Assembly (NCBI RefSeq): GCF_001953865.1
Contig: NZ_MQUQ01000020.1
Location: forward strand, 367,894 to 431,893
DNA: 64,000 nt
Reading direction: 5' to 3'
Source of the DNA: Amycolatopsis coloradensis
GTDB lineage: Bacteria > Actinomycetota > Actinomycetes > Mycobacteriales > Pseudonocardiaceae
Positions within the stretch are counted from its first letter, which is position 1, and every line of letters begins with the position of its first letter. A model generated the notes under the pieces. It did not search any database, was not told the DNA's origin, and saw nothing but the letters and a program-made list of their open reading frames with translations. Below, one piece after another: positions 34,569 to 43,693 of this stretch. The translations under genes and the position numbers were made by a program.

Positions 34569-35048
34569 ATGACTTCAGCAGGCTCGTGGCAGGTCGACTC
34601 CCCAGGCGTGGGCAACTCCGTGATGGAGCGGCTGCAGGAAGTCGGGACGCTCACGCGGGTGATCGAGAAGCGCCTGAGCGGAGCGCTGGGGATCAACTCC
34701 ACCGACCTGTCGGCGATGGAGCACCTCACCAGCGAAGGACCCCTGACGGCGAAGGAACTCGCGGATCGGCTGCGGGTCTCGACGGCGGCGAGCACCCACA
34801 TCGTCGACAGGCTCGAGAAAGCCGGGCACATCGTCCGGAAGCCACACGCGACCGACCGCCGCAAAGTGCTGGTCGAGCCGGTGCGAGAGTCGATGGCCAA
34901 GATCTTCGAGCGACTTCATCCGCTGCTCAGCGGCGTGGAGAGCCTTGTCGAGGCGCTGAGCCCCGACGACCGTGACGTCGTCGAAAACTTCCTGACCGGC
35001 GTCGTGCGGATCTACACCGACACCGCGGATTCCCTGCCAGAGAGCTGA
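34569..35048 (+). CDS. MarR family transcriptional regulator
   Basis: 159 residues from ATG 34569. The winged helix shows LSAMEHLTSEGPLTAKELAD, then the recognition helix region VSTAASTHIVDRLEKAGHIV and the wing KPHATDRRKVLVE with the conserved DRR. It stands 35 bases before the DHA2 exporter and shares its direction, so it likely controls exporter and monooxygenase, with de-repression by an aromatic or antibiotic ligand (family knowledge). Confidence 0.93.
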   Translation: MTSAGSWQVDSPGVGNSVMERLQEVGTLTRVIEKRLSGALGINSTDLSAMEHLTSEGPLTAKELADRLRVSTAASTHIVDRLEKAGHIVRKPHATDRRKVLVEPVRESMAKIFERLHPLLSGVESLVEALSPDDRDVVENFLTGVVRIYTDTADSLPES

Positions 35049-35083
35049 TCATTCCCCGCACCAGAATTCGGAGTGAACGAACC

Positions 35084-36532
35084 ATGTCGGTACCCGAGGA
35101 GAAGACGTCTCCGCGAGCGGTCTGGTGGCTGCTGGCCACGGTGCTCGTCGTCGAACTGATGGACCTGCTCGACTCGACGATCGTCAACGTGGCTGGCCCG
35201 TCGCTGGAAAAATCGCTGGGCACGACCCCGGTCGGCCTGCAGTGGGTGATCGGCGGCTACGCCCTGAGCCTCGGCGCGGGCCTCGTGCTGGGCGGACGGC
35301 TCGGCGACCGCTACGGCCGCCGCCCGATGTTCCTGTTCGGGCTCGTGGCTTTCACCGTCGCCTCCCTGCTGTGCGCGATCGCGCCGAGTGTCGGCCTGCT
35401 GATCACCTTCCGCCTGATCCAGGGCGTGGCGGGGGCGATGATGCTGCCGCAGGGGCTCGGCATCCTGCGGGACAACCTCTCGCCGCGCGACCTCACCAAG
35501 GCACTCGCCGTTTTCGGGCCGGTGCTGGGACTCGGCGGAGTGCTGGGTCCGGTGCTGGGCGGCGCGCTGGTCGACTGGGATCTGTCCGGCCTCGGCTGGC
35601 GGCTGGTGTTCCTGGTCAACGTCCCGGTCGGGCTCGCCGCGCTGGTGCTGGCCTGGCGGCTGGTTCCCCGCGCCGCCGGAACGCCGGGTCTGCGGGTGGA
35701 CATCGCCGGAGCGGTCCTCGTCGCGGCCGCTTCCGCGCTGCTGGTCCTCCCGCTCAACGAGGGACAGGCGGCGGGATGGCCCTGGTGGACTTGGCTGTCC
35801 TTGGGAGCCGCGGCGCTCGGCTATATCGCTTTCGCGTTGTGGCAACGGCGGATCGTGCGCCTCGACCGGGCACCGCTGGTCACCCCGGCCCTGTTCGGCA
35901 AACCAGCGTTCACCGTCGGGCTGGCCGCGGTCGCGTTGTTCTTCGGCGGCCTGATCGGTACCCAGCTGGTGCTGACGTTCTTCCTGCAGATCGGCCAGGG
36001 TTTCACCGCGGGGGAGGCCGGGCTGGGCAACCTGCCGGTCGCGCTGGGCACCGCCGTCGGCGGCGGTGTCAGCGGGGGACTGCTCGCCGCCAAACTCGGC
36101 AGGGCCGTCCTGCAGGCGGGCGCCGTCGTCCAGTTCGCCGGTGTGGCCTGGCTGTGGCTCGCCCTGTCCGGAACCGGTGAGTTCACCATCTGGCTGATCG
36201 TGCCCGGCGGCGTGGTCGCCGGGATCGGCGCGGGCATCGTGATCGCGGCGGTGTTCAACACCGTGCTCGGCGCCGTCGCCGACGACGAGGTCGGCTCCGC
36301 GTCCGGAGTGCTCACCGCCGTCCAGGCGATCGGGGGCTCGGTCGGGGTCGCGGTGTTCAGCACGGTGTTCTTCGCCGACGTCACCCAGCCCACCGAAAGC
36401 TTCCGCGACGCGCTCGTGGTCCAAGCGGTGGTCATCGGACTGTTCCTGCTGATCTCACCGCTGTTCCCGCGCCGGGCCCGGCCCGACGAAACCGAAGCGG
36501 TCGTCGCGGCGGCACCGGCAGGCGCCCGATGA
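35084..36532 (+). CDS. MFS drug exporter, DHA2 (EmrB/QacA) family
   Basis: 482 residues with about 14 hydrophobic segments. Family motifs are seen: LDSTIVNVAGPSL in helix 1, motif A GGRLGDRYGRRPMF after helix 2, and motif C-like GPVLGGALVDW. DHA2 proteins export drugs by proton antiport. The gene sits between marR and an FAD monooxygenase, whose start overlaps its stop (ATGA, 36529-36532), so export and modification of one compound are probably co-regulated. Confidence 0.93.
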   Translation: MSVPEEKTSPRAVWWLLATVLVVELMDLLDSTIVNVAGPSLEKSLGTTPVGLQWVIGGYALSLGAGLVLGGRLGDRYGRRPMFLFGLVAFTVASLLCAIAPSVGLLITFRLIQGVAGAMMLPQGLGILRDNLSPRDLTKALAVFGPVLGLGGVLGPVLGGALVDWDLSGLGWRLVFLVNVPVGLAALVLAWRLVPRAAGTPGLRVDIAGAVLVAAASALLVLPLNEGQAAGWPWWTWLSLGAAALGYIAFALWQRRIVRLDRAPLVTPALFGKPAFTVGLAAVALFFGGLIGTQLVLTFFLQIGQGFTAGEAGLGNLPVALGTAVGGGVSGGLLAAKLGRAVLQAGAVVQFAGVAWLWLALSGTGEFTIWLIVPGGVVAGIGAGIVIAAVFNTVLGAVADDEVGSASGVLTAVQAIGGSVGVAVFSTVFFADVTQPTESFRDALVVQAVVIGLFLLISPLFPRRARPDETEAVVAAAPAGAR

Positions 36533-37713
36533 GCGACGTCCTGATCTCCGGCGCGGGTATCGCCGGACCGGCGCTCGCTTTCTGGCTCCGCCGCCACGGC
36601 ATGACCACGACCGTGGTCGAACGCGCGCCGGGGCCGCGGCTCGGCGGGCAGACCGTCGACCTGCGCGGCGCCGGCCGCACCGTCGTCGAACGCATGGGAC
36701 TGGAACAAGCCGCGCGCGACCGCGTCACCCACGAGGAGGGACTGCGGTTCATCGACCGGCGCGGCCGCGTCCGGGCGTCGTTCGGCACCGACGCCCTCGA
36801 CGGCGACGGGTTCGTCACCGAACTGGAAATCCTGCGCGGCGAACTCGCCGGCCTGCTCTACCGGAGCACCCGCGAGGACACCGAGTACGTCTTCGGCGAC
36901 GAGATCACCGGCCTGACCGACACCGGTGACGGCGTGGACGTCACCTTCCGCTCCGGTCCCGGACGGCGTTTCGCTCTCGTCGTCCTCGCCGACGGCCTGC
37001 GCTCGCGCACCCGCGACCTCGTGTTCGCCGACATCGCCCGAACCAGGTCGTTCGGCCTCTACACCGCCTACTTCACCATCCCGCGGGAGGAATCCGACGG
37101 CCGCTGGGCCCGCTGGTACAACGCACCCGGCCGCCGGGTCGTCCTCCTGCGCCCCGACAACCAGGGCACCACACGCGCCTCGCTGTCGTTCCTGCTCCGG
37201 CGGCCGGGGCTCGAACGGCTGGACTTTCCCGCACAGCAAGAGTTCCTGCGCCGTCACTACGCCGACGCGGGCTGGGAGACCCCGCGCGTGCTCGGCGAAC
37301 TGGGCGGCACACCCGACTACTTCTTCGAATCGGTCGGCCAGATGCGCCTCGGCCAGTGGTCACGCGGCCGGATCGCCGTCGTCGGGGACGCCGCCTATTG
37401 CGCCTCGCCGCTCAGCGGCATGGGAACCAGCCTCGCCCTCGTCGGCGCCTACGTGCTCGCCGGGGAACTCAGCCGTCACCCCGGCCACCGTGCCGCTTTC
37501 CAGTCCTATGAGACGATCATGCGGCCGTATGTCGGTCAGGCACAGAAGGTCCCATGGATCGCGCCGCGGCTGGCGGCTCCGAGGAGCCGCGCCGGTATCG
37601 GCCTGCTTCACGCCCTCGCGGGACTCGCGGCCGGTCCGAGGGCGGGCCGTATCGCGGCTCGCTTCACCAACCCACCCTCGGACGCCATCGCTCTTCCCGG
37701 TTACGTCAGTTGA
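36529..37713 (+). CDS. FAD-dependent aromatic monooxygenase (PHBH fold)
   Basis: 394 residues. It has an N-terminal Rossmann motif GAGIAGPALAFWLRRHG, the FAD-binding VVGDAAYCASPLSGMG (GD motif near residue 285) and VLADGLRSRTR between them. This is the para-hydroxybenzoate hydroxylase fold used by TetX and rifampicin-type monooxygenases and by polyketide-tailoring enzymes. Coupling to a MarR-controlled exporter suggests detoxification of an aromatic compound; substrate unknown. It overlaps the convergent lyase gene by eight bases. Confidence 0.9.
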   Translation: MSDVLISGAGIAGPALAFWLRRHGMTTTVVERAPGPRLGGQTVDLRGAGRTVVERMGLEQAARDRVTHEEGLRFIDRRGRVRASFGTDALDGDGFVTELEILRGELAGLLYRSTREDTEYVFGDEITGLTDTGDGVDVTFRSGPGRRFALVVLADGLRSRTRDLVFADIARTRSFGLYTAYFTIPREESDGRWARWYNAPGRRVVLLRPDNQGTTRASLSFLLRRPGLERLDFPAQQEFLRRHYADAGWETPRVLGELGGTPDYFFESVGQMRLGQWSRGRIAVVGDAAYCASPLSGMGTSLALVGAYVLAGELSRHPGHRAAFQSYETIMRPYVGQAQKVPWIAPRLAAPRSRAGIGLLHALAGLAAGPRAGRIAARFTNPPSDAIALPGYVS

Positions 37714-38485
37714 GTTTGCGCATGTCGGCGGGCAGGCCGCCGCCGGCGTAGACGTCCTCGGCGAGCTTGGCCAGCGCGGTGAGCGCGACGTTCTGGGCGA
37801 ACGGCCCGTAGGACACCCGGGAGACGCCGAGTTCCCGCGCGGTCGCCAGCGAGATCGAGCCCGGGACGCCGATCAGGTTCACCTTGCGCTCGCCCAGCGC
37901 CTCGACCAGCCTGCCGACCTGGGTCTCGTCGAGCTTGCCTGGCACGAAGACGTTCGACGCGCCCGCGTCCAGATACGCGCGGCCCCGGGTGATCGCCTCG
38001 GCCAGCACCTCCTCGGGGTCACGGTCGCCCGCCCTGAGGAAGGCGTCGGTGCGGGCGTTGAGCACGAAGTCGATGCCCGCGGACTGAGCGGCGGCGACGG
38101 CGGCCTCGACGGCCTTCACCGACTCGTCCAGCGGCTTCATCTGGTCTTCGAGGTTGCAGCCGACCGCGCCGGCCTCGATCGCGCGGGCGACCGTGCCGCC
38201 CGGGTCGCCGTAACCCGCCTCCAGGTCCGCGGTGACCGGCAGGTCGCCCGCCGTCCGGACGATGAGGGCGACCTCGGCGATCATCAGGTCGCGGGGGATC
38301 TTCTCGCCGTCGGGATAGCCGCGGGAGGCGGCGATGCCGTGGCTCGGGGTGGCGAGCGCCTGCGTGCCCGGGGTTTCGGCGACGACCTTCGCGGTGATCG
38401 CGTCCCAGACGTTGACGACGAGCAGTAGTTCGGGGGCGGCGTGCAGCTCCTGCAGCCGGGTGGCCTTCTCAGCGGTGGAAACCAT
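37706..38485 (-). CDS. Isocitrate lyase/PEP mutase superfamily protein
   Basis: 259 residues from ATG 38485. The barrel signatures VVNVWDAITAKVV, TPSHGIAASRGYPDGE, TADLEAGYGD, NLEDQ and LNARTDAFL fit the PEP_mutase family of C-C or P-C lyases. The Asp/Glu metal ligands (ADLEAGYGD, LEDQ) are present. Short members like this are often oxaloacetate-type or 2-methylisocitrate-type lyases; the exact substrate cannot be read from sequence. It is a single-gene unit. Confidence 0.88.
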   Translation of the reverse strand: MVSTAEKATRLQELHAAPELLLVVNVWDAITAKVVAETPGTQALATPSHGIAASRGYPDGEKIPRDLMIAEVALIVRTAGDLPVTADLEAGYGDPGGTVARAIEAGAVGCNLEDQMKPLDESVKAVEAAVAAAQSAGIDFVLNARTDAFLRAGDRDPEEVLAEAITRGRAYLDAGASNVFVPGKLDETQVGRLVEALGERKVNLIGVPGSISLATARELGVSRVSYGPFAQNVALTALAKLAEDVYAGGGLPADMRKLN

Positions 38486-38599
38486 GTGCTCAATCTAGAG
38501 GTTGTGGGCGGCCGGCGGGGGAGGCGGCGGCCGGTCGTCAGGTCGCGTGGGTCGTGAGTGGCGGTTCGGGTTGTCGAGGGGTGACGCAAAGGTGTCGGC

Positions 38600-39220
38600 C
38601 TACCCCGGACCGGTCCGGGGTTTGACGATGCAGGAATCGTTCAGTGTCTCGATTCCGGCATCGTCAGGAGGCCAATCCACGCTGCTGCGACCGACCCACT
38701 CGGTTCCAGCGCGCCGGTTCGGTGAGTCGCGATCGGACGTCCAGAGCGAGTCCGCCTGCCGCCGCGCGAAGTCCCGGTACGCGGCCGAATTCGTCGCGTT
38801 CGCCAGATCGGCGAGGAAGCGTGGAAGTTACCTTTGAACTGCTTCTGGTTGTCGTCACAGTAGTTTTGGCCGATATCACCGGATTCGGTGAGTACCCCTT
38901 TTCTGGTCAGGACCGGACCGGTCACCGCCGGGCGGCGTCGAGTCAGCGGGTTTCCCCGGTGGCACACCAGACTTCGACGAGACCGCCGATGCCGAGGCCC
39001 TGATTGCAGGTCCAGACCTGCTGGCCGTCGTTGACCAGACCGGAGCCGGTGATCATCCCACTGCCGAGGCGCCACTCAGCGACGGCCCGGGACCGTTGCA
39101 GCCAAACGGAATCACCCGGTACAGACCATTGGTGACGGCCGCGGCGGCCACCGGTTTCGCCGCCGGTACGGGAATCGCTGCCAGGGTCAGGGAAAAGACG
39201 AAAAGGATCAGCGATGACAT
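38600..39220 (-). pseudogene. Decayed GH76 (alpha-1,6-mannanase-like) gene
   Basis: Read on the minus strand from ATG 39220: a signal peptide (MSSLILFVFSLTLAAIPVPA), then, after a frame change, the GH76 block MITGSGLVNDGQQVWTCNQG and IGGLVEVWCATGE with a stop at 38943-38945. In a further frame follow GVLTESGDIGQNYCDDNQKQ and FKGNF, and after a one-base loss RFLADLANATNSAAYRDFA and ADSLWTSDRDSPN, ending at TAG 38600-38602. The order matches GH76 enzymes (NQG...GGLVE, LTES, DDNQKQFKG, then the late helical repeat), but most of the catalytic barrel is deleted. GH76 enzymes cleave alpha-1,6-mannan (family knowledge). Confidence 0.7.
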
Positions 39221-39393
39221 CGTTGCCCGCCCTCGGGATCGGCCCTGCGCCGGATCCGGGATGTCTTTCATGCTCCGGGTTTCATCACCGGCCGGTCAAC
39301 GGGAACCACCGGTCAGGTCTCGGGACGGATTTCCTGTTACGCCCTGAGCCCAGGCCGCGACATCTAGGGAAGTCACTTTCGAGTGGAGGTCCC

Positions 39394-39726
39394 GTGGAGC
39401 TGACGATCAACGCCGCCGGCGACGAACAAGGGCTGAAAGAGTTCTATAACTGGCTTCGCGACGACGCCGACGTGGCCCGGTCCGCGACGATCAGCTCGGC
39501 AGGATCGTCGGATTCGGGTCATCTTGGGCCCTTCGAGGTCATCTGCATGTCCATCGGCTCGCTGACCGGGCTGGCCAACCTCGGCATCGCGTGGGGCAAT
39601 TTCCTCCATTCCCGCAAGGAAACACCCCCGTTCACCATCACGATCGAGAGCACGTTGAACGCCGAACAACGCGCCATGCTGCGGAACCTGGACCTCCCGC
39701 TGGCTCATCCGGAGGACGTCGAGTAG
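39394..39726 (+). CDS. EACC1 domain protein (effector-associated constant component), orphan
   Basis: 110 residues from GTG 39394, with GGAGG five bases upstream. The layout is VELTINAAGDEQGLKEFYNW, a short strand-rich segment, a hydrophobic helix in FEVICMSIGSLTGLANLGIA, then a strand FTITIES and a helix. This matches the EACC1 family from NTP-dependent bacterial conflict systems, where it lies beside effector genes such as trypsin-like or caspase-like proteases (established family knowledge). Here no effector or NTPase is adjacent: the next gene is a truncated lipoprotein. It may be the survivor of a lost system or act in trans. Confidence 0.65.
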   Translation: MELTINAAGDEQGLKEFYNWLRDDADVARSATISSAGSSDSGHLGPFEVICMSIGSLTGLANLGIAWGNFLHSRKETPPFTITIESTLNAEQRAMLRNLDLPLAHPEDVE

Positions 39727-39794
39727 CCGGGCGAAATCCCGGTGCCGTAACGCATTCCCCCGTCGTCACGACTCCTGTGCGGTGAGGAGAGTAG

Positions 39795-39884
39795 GTGAAG
39801 CGTTTCGTGGTGGCAGTGGCGGCTCTGGTCCTGGCGGTGAGTGGTTGCACGAGCGCGCCCGCGGCGGACGCGCCAGTCCGGTGA
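39795..39884 (+). pseudogene. Truncated lipoprotein remnant
   Basis: GTG 39795, with AGGAGAG upstream, opens a textbook lipoprotein signal (VKRFVVAVAALVLAVSGCTS) but TGA stops it after 29 codons. Another frame continues as ENGVRCADDRTGHGFRISSS up to about 39965, suggesting a frameshift plus deletion of the mature protein. The lipobox Cys is intact. It may have been linked to the upstream EACC1 gene or be unrelated. Confidence 0.5.
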
Positions 39885-39969
39885 GAACGGGGTGCGCTGC
39901 GCCGATGACCGGACGGGACACGGCTTCCGGATCTCGTCCTCCTCCGACGAGCAGTTCCGACGGCGTGCG

Positions 39970-41214
39970 TCACGCGCCACTTCCCAGCCACCGCAACGTC
40001 TCCAGCGCGACGGCCACGTTCACCGCGTTCTCCGCCAACGGCCGGGGGAGCAGCTCGTCGGCCCGCGCCAGCCGCCGGACGACGGTGTTCCGGTGGGTGT
40101 AGAGCCGTTCCGCGGTCCGCGTCGTGTTGCCCAGTTCGTGCACGTAGGTCCGGACGGTCTCCCGGGTCTCGGCGTCCGCGTGCCGCAGTTCGCCGAGGGT
40201 GTCGGCGACGAATTCGTCGGCCTGGGCCGGGTCGACGGTGAGCAGTGCGAGCAACTGGATGTCCTGGTACCGCGCGATCTGCTGCGGTGAGGTGAGCCGG
40301 GCGAGCATCCGCTGGGTGGCGGCGGCGTCCAGATGGCTGCGGCGGAAGCCGTCGATGCCGCTGCCGGGCCGCCCCAGCGCCACCCGGACGTCGGGATGCG
40401 GCGCGAGGTCTCCGGCGAGCTGGTCGGCTCGCGGCGGGGTCCGGCCGGGCAGCCAGACCCAGAGGGCGGCGGCGCTGGCGACGACGGTCAGCCGGTGTGA
40501 GGCGCCACTCGCCCGCATGAGCGTTTCCGCGGCGGTTTCGAGCTGCTGGGACGACGGCGTGGCCGACCCGCTCCACACGATCGCGGCCGTATGCGGGCCC
40601 GCGAGCGGGTAGCCCAGCTGGGCTTCGGCGCGGAGGCGGCTGATGGGCGCGCCCTCCAGCAGCAGCGTGACCGCGGCGCGCCGTTCGGCGTGGGCGCCGC
40701 GGGTCAGTTCGGTGCGTTCGGCGGCCATCCGCTCGGACACCGCCGCCACGGTGTCCTCGATGAACGTGGTGATCGACAGTGCGGAGACGTCCAGCAGTTC
40801 GCGGAGAAGGACGGGGTCGGCGGTGAGCTCGAAGCAGATCTCGATCCACCGGCGCCAGGCCACGCCCTGCGCCCGCCGGTAGGCGTCGAGGCCGCCGGAA
40901 TCGAAGCCCCGGCGCACCATGTCGCGGGCGCCGTCCAGCACCTCCTGGTTGAGGTTGGCCGAGACCCGCCTGCCGGGATGCTGCACGTTGGCGGCCGCCC
41001 AATGCAGCAGATTCGCCAGGTTCGCGCGTTTGGTGCCCTCGGTGAGCACGGGGTCCTCGGCGACCGCGCGCATGCTGTCCCCGCCCAGCGAGGCCTCGTG
41101 CAGTTCCTCGATCCACTCGGCGCGCGGATGCAGGACGATCTCCGCGCCGCGCCGGAAGAGATCTCGCGCCTCGGGGGACAGGGTCGGCCACGGCGCTGCG
41201 GCACTTTGCACCAT
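39970..41214 (-). CDS. PucR/CdaR-type transcriptional regulator
   Basis: 414 residues from ATG 41214. The C-terminal PucR HTH shows TVRTYVHELGNTTRTAERLY and THRNTVVRRLARADELL (HRNTV motif). The middle has a GGDEF-like degenerate domain (VRVALGRPGSGIDGFRRSH) and the N-terminus a helical sensory domain. It diverges across 89 bases from the Baeyer-Villiger operon, the likely target. Confidence 0.88.
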   Translation of the reverse strand: MVQSAAAPWPTLSPEARDLFRRGAEIVLHPRAEWIEELHEASLGGDSMRAVAEDPVLTEGTKRANLANLLHWAAANVQHPGRRVSANLNQEVLDGARDMVRRGFDSGGLDAYRRAQGVAWRRWIEICFELTADPVLLRELLDVSALSITTFIEDTVAAVSERMAAERTELTRGAHAERRAAVTLLLEGAPISRLRAEAQLGYPLAGPHTAAIVWSGSATPSSQQLETAAETLMRASGASHRLTVVASAAALWVWLPGRTPPRADQLAGDLAPHPDVRVALGRPGSGIDGFRRSHLDAAATQRMLARLTSPQQIARYQDIQLLALLTVDPAQADEFVADTLGELRHADAETRETVRTYVHELGNTTRTAERLYTHRNTVVRRLARADELLPRPLAENAVNVAVALETLRWLGSGA

Positions 41215-41303
41215 GGGTCCATGATGATGGTGCAGATAGTGCTAGCGCAATCCCCCGGTGGCCCCGCATCGTGGGGGTAACCGAGACGAGGCTGGAGTAC
41301 CGC

Positions 41304-42797
41304 ATGACGACGAGCACACCCGTCGAGCACCTCGACGTGGTCATCATCGGTGCCGGGATTTCCGGGATCGGGGCCGCGCGTTACCTGAAGACCGGGCTCC
41401 CCGGCAAGAAGTTCGCCATCCTGGAGGCCCGTGGCGCGTCCGGCGGCACCTGGGACCTGTTCCGCTATCCCGGCATCCGCTCGGACTCCGACCTCCACAC
41501 TTTCGGCTACGAGTTCAAGCCGTGGCGGGACAGGCAGTCCATCGCCGACGCGCCCCGCATCCTGTCGTATCTGCGTGAGACGGTCACCGAAAACGGCCTC
41601 GAACCCAGCATCCGCTACCACCACAAGCTGCTTTCGGCGGCTTGGTCGAGTGACGAGAGGCGCTGGCTGCTCGAGATCGAGCGGACCGACACCGGCGAGC
41701 GCACCCAGCTGAGCGCGGGCTGGGTGTTCAACGCCGGCGGCTACTACCGCTACGACGAGGGCTTCACCCCGGACTTCGAAGGCCGCGAGCGTTTCACCGG
41801 CACGATCGTGCACCCGCAGCACTGGCCGGAGGACCTTGATTACGCGGGCAAGCGGGTCGTCGTGATCGGCAGTGGCGCCACCGCGGTCACCCTAGTCCCG
41901 GCGATGGCGCCGACAGCGGCGCACGTGACGATGTTGCAGCGCACCCCGACCTACGTCATGCCGGTGCCGCGCGAGGACAAGATCGCCAACGGCCTCCGCA
42001 AGATCCTTGGCGACGAGCGGGCCTACTCGCTCACCCGCCGCAAGAACATCCGCAAGGGCCTCGCGGTCTGGCAGTTCTGCCAGAAGTTCCCCAAGACCGC
42101 CCGGTCGCTCATCCGCTACGTCAACAAGAAGCAGCTTCCCCAGGGCTATCCGGTCGACGAGCACTTCAACCCGCCGTACGACCCGTGGGACCAGCGGCTG
42201 TGCGCGGTGCCCGGAGGCGACCTGTTCGCCGCCATCCGCAAGGGCAAGGCCGACGTCGTCACCGACAAGATCTCGACCTTCACCGAGAAGGGCGTCCTGC
42301 TCGAATCGGGCCGCGAACTGGAGGCGGACATCATCGTCACCGCCACCGGACTGAACCTCCAGGTGTTCGGCGGCGCGACCTTCAGCGTCGACGGCAAACC
42401 GGTCAGCATGCCGGAAACCGTCGCATACAAGGGGATGATGCTTTCGGACGTGCCGAACGCCGCCTTCGCGATCGGCTACACGAACTCGTCGTGGACGCTC
42501 AAGATCGGCCTGCTGTGCGAGCACTTCTGCCGTCTACTCGCGCATATGGACAACCACGGCTACGACGTCTGCCGTCCCGTCCTCGCCGATCCGGACATGC
42601 CGACGAAGCCGTTCCTGGACTTCGCCGCCGGGTACGTCCAGCGTGCGCTCGACCAGCTGCCGCGCCAGGGCGACCGGATGCCGTGGCTGACCTCGATGAG
42701 CTATCACTCCGACATCAAACTGCTGCGCGCGGACGACATCACCGACCCTGAGCTGCACTTCTCCCGCGCCGCGGTCAGGGAACCGGTGAGCTCATGA
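41304..42797 (+). CDS. FAD-containing Baeyer-Villiger monooxygenase (EthA/MymA-like)
   Basis: 497 residues from ATG 41304, with GGAG upstream. It has two Rossmann motifs, GAGISGIGAARYL (FAD) and GSGATAVTLVPAM (NADPH), the FRYPGIRSDSDLHTFGYEFK block, and the BVMO fingerprint FTGTIVHPQHWPED between them. These enzymes insert oxygen next to a ketone, giving an ester. The downstream hydrolase and SDR overlap by ATGA junctions, forming an operon that could oxidise an alcohol to a ketone, convert it to an ester and hydrolyse the ester. The mycobacterial mymA operon is similar (family knowledge); the substrate is unknown. Confidence 0.93.
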   Translation: MTTSTPVEHLDVVIIGAGISGIGAARYLKTGLPGKKFAILEARGASGGTWDLFRYPGIRSDSDLHTFGYEFKPWRDRQSIADAPRILSYLRETVTENGLEPSIRYHHKLLSAAWSSDERRWLLEIERTDTGERTQLSAGWVFNAGGYYRYDEGFTPDFEGRERFTGTIVHPQHWPEDLDYAGKRVVVIGSGATAVTLVPAMAPTAAHVTMLQRTPTYVMPVPREDKIANGLRKILGDERAYSLTRRKNIRKGLAVWQFCQKFPKTARSLIRYVNKKQLPQGYPVDEHFNPPYDPWDQRLCAVPGGDLFAAIRKGKADVVTDKISTFTEKGVLLESGRELEADIIVTATGLNLQVFGGATFSVDGKPVSMPETVAYKGMMLSDVPNAAFAIGYTNSSWTLKIGLLCEHFCRLLAHMDNHGYDVCRPVLADPDMPTKPFLDFAAGYVQRALDQLPRQGDRMPWLTSMSYHSDIKLLRADDITDPELHFSRAAVREPVSS

Positions 42798-43693
42798 CCG
42801 ACCACTTCGCCGACCTGCCCGGCGGCCCGCGGATCTGCTACCGCGAGGACGGACCCGCCGACGGCACGCCCTTGGTGCTGATCGCCGGGCTGGGCCTCGA
42901 CCTCACGTCGTGGCCGCGGGAAATGACCGAGGGTTTCGCCCGCCGCGGCTTCCGCGTCATCCGGTTCGACAACCGGGACGCGGGCCGCTCGGATCGCGTC
43001 AAGGCGCCGAATCCGGGCAAACTCCGGCAGCTGCTGGCCCGGCCGCTGCCGGACGCCTACGACCTCGGGGACATGGCGACGGACACCGTCGGCCTGCTCG
43101 ACCACCTCGGTGTCGGGGAAGCGCATCTGGTCGGCATGTCGATGGGTGGCATGATCGCCCAGACCGTCGCCGCCCGGAATCCCGGCCGCGTCCTGTCGCT
43201 GACGTCGATCTTCTCCACCACCGGCCACCGCCGGGTCGGGCAGCCGGCGCGGTCGACGTTGCTGCGCATGGCGAGGCGGCCCGCCCGGACTGTCGAGGAG
43301 TCCGTGACCGGGCATCTGGCGATGACGGGCCACCTCGGCTCGGCCACTTTCCCCCTGGACAAGGACGTCGAAACGGCCTGGGCCACCGGCCTGTGGGAAC
43401 GGGCGGGCGGGAGGCGGGCACGCAGCGGCATCGCCCGCCAGATCGGCGCGATCCAGGCCAGCGGTGACCGCACCGCCGAACTCGGCCGCATCACCTGCCC
43501 GACCATCGTGGTCCACGGCGACACCGACCGGATGGTCCACCACACCGGCGGACGGGCCACCGCGAAGGCCGTGAAGGGCGCCCGCTACGTCGAAATCGCC
43601 GGGATGGGTCACCACATCGCCCCGGACCTCGTCGACCGGCTCGTCGAACTCACCGCCGGACTGGCGCTGGACCCCACCGGAGAGCAGCGATGA
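42794..43693 (+). CDS. Alpha/beta hydrolase
   Basis: 299 residues; ATGA overlap with the monooxygenase at 42794-42797. The nucleophile elbow GMSMGG (Ser near residue 117), Asp in VVHGDTDRMV and His in GMGHHIAPD make a complete triad, with oxyanion segment LIAGLGLDLTSW. Its place between a Baeyer-Villiger monooxygenase and an SDR suggests it hydrolyses the ester product. Confidence 0.92.
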   Translation: MTDHFADLPGGPRICYREDGPADGTPLVLIAGLGLDLTSWPREMTEGFARRGFRVIRFDNRDAGRSDRVKAPNPGKLRQLLARPLPDAYDLGDMATDTVGLLDHLGVGEAHLVGMSMGGMIAQTVAARNPGRVLSLTSIFSTTGHRRVGQPARSTLLRMARRPARTVEESVTGHLAMTGHLGSATFPLDKDVETAWATGLWERAGGRRARSGIARQIGAIQASGDRTAELGRITCPTIVVHGDTDRMVHHTGGRATAKAVKGARYVEIAGMGHHIAPDLVDRLVELTAGLALDPTGEQR

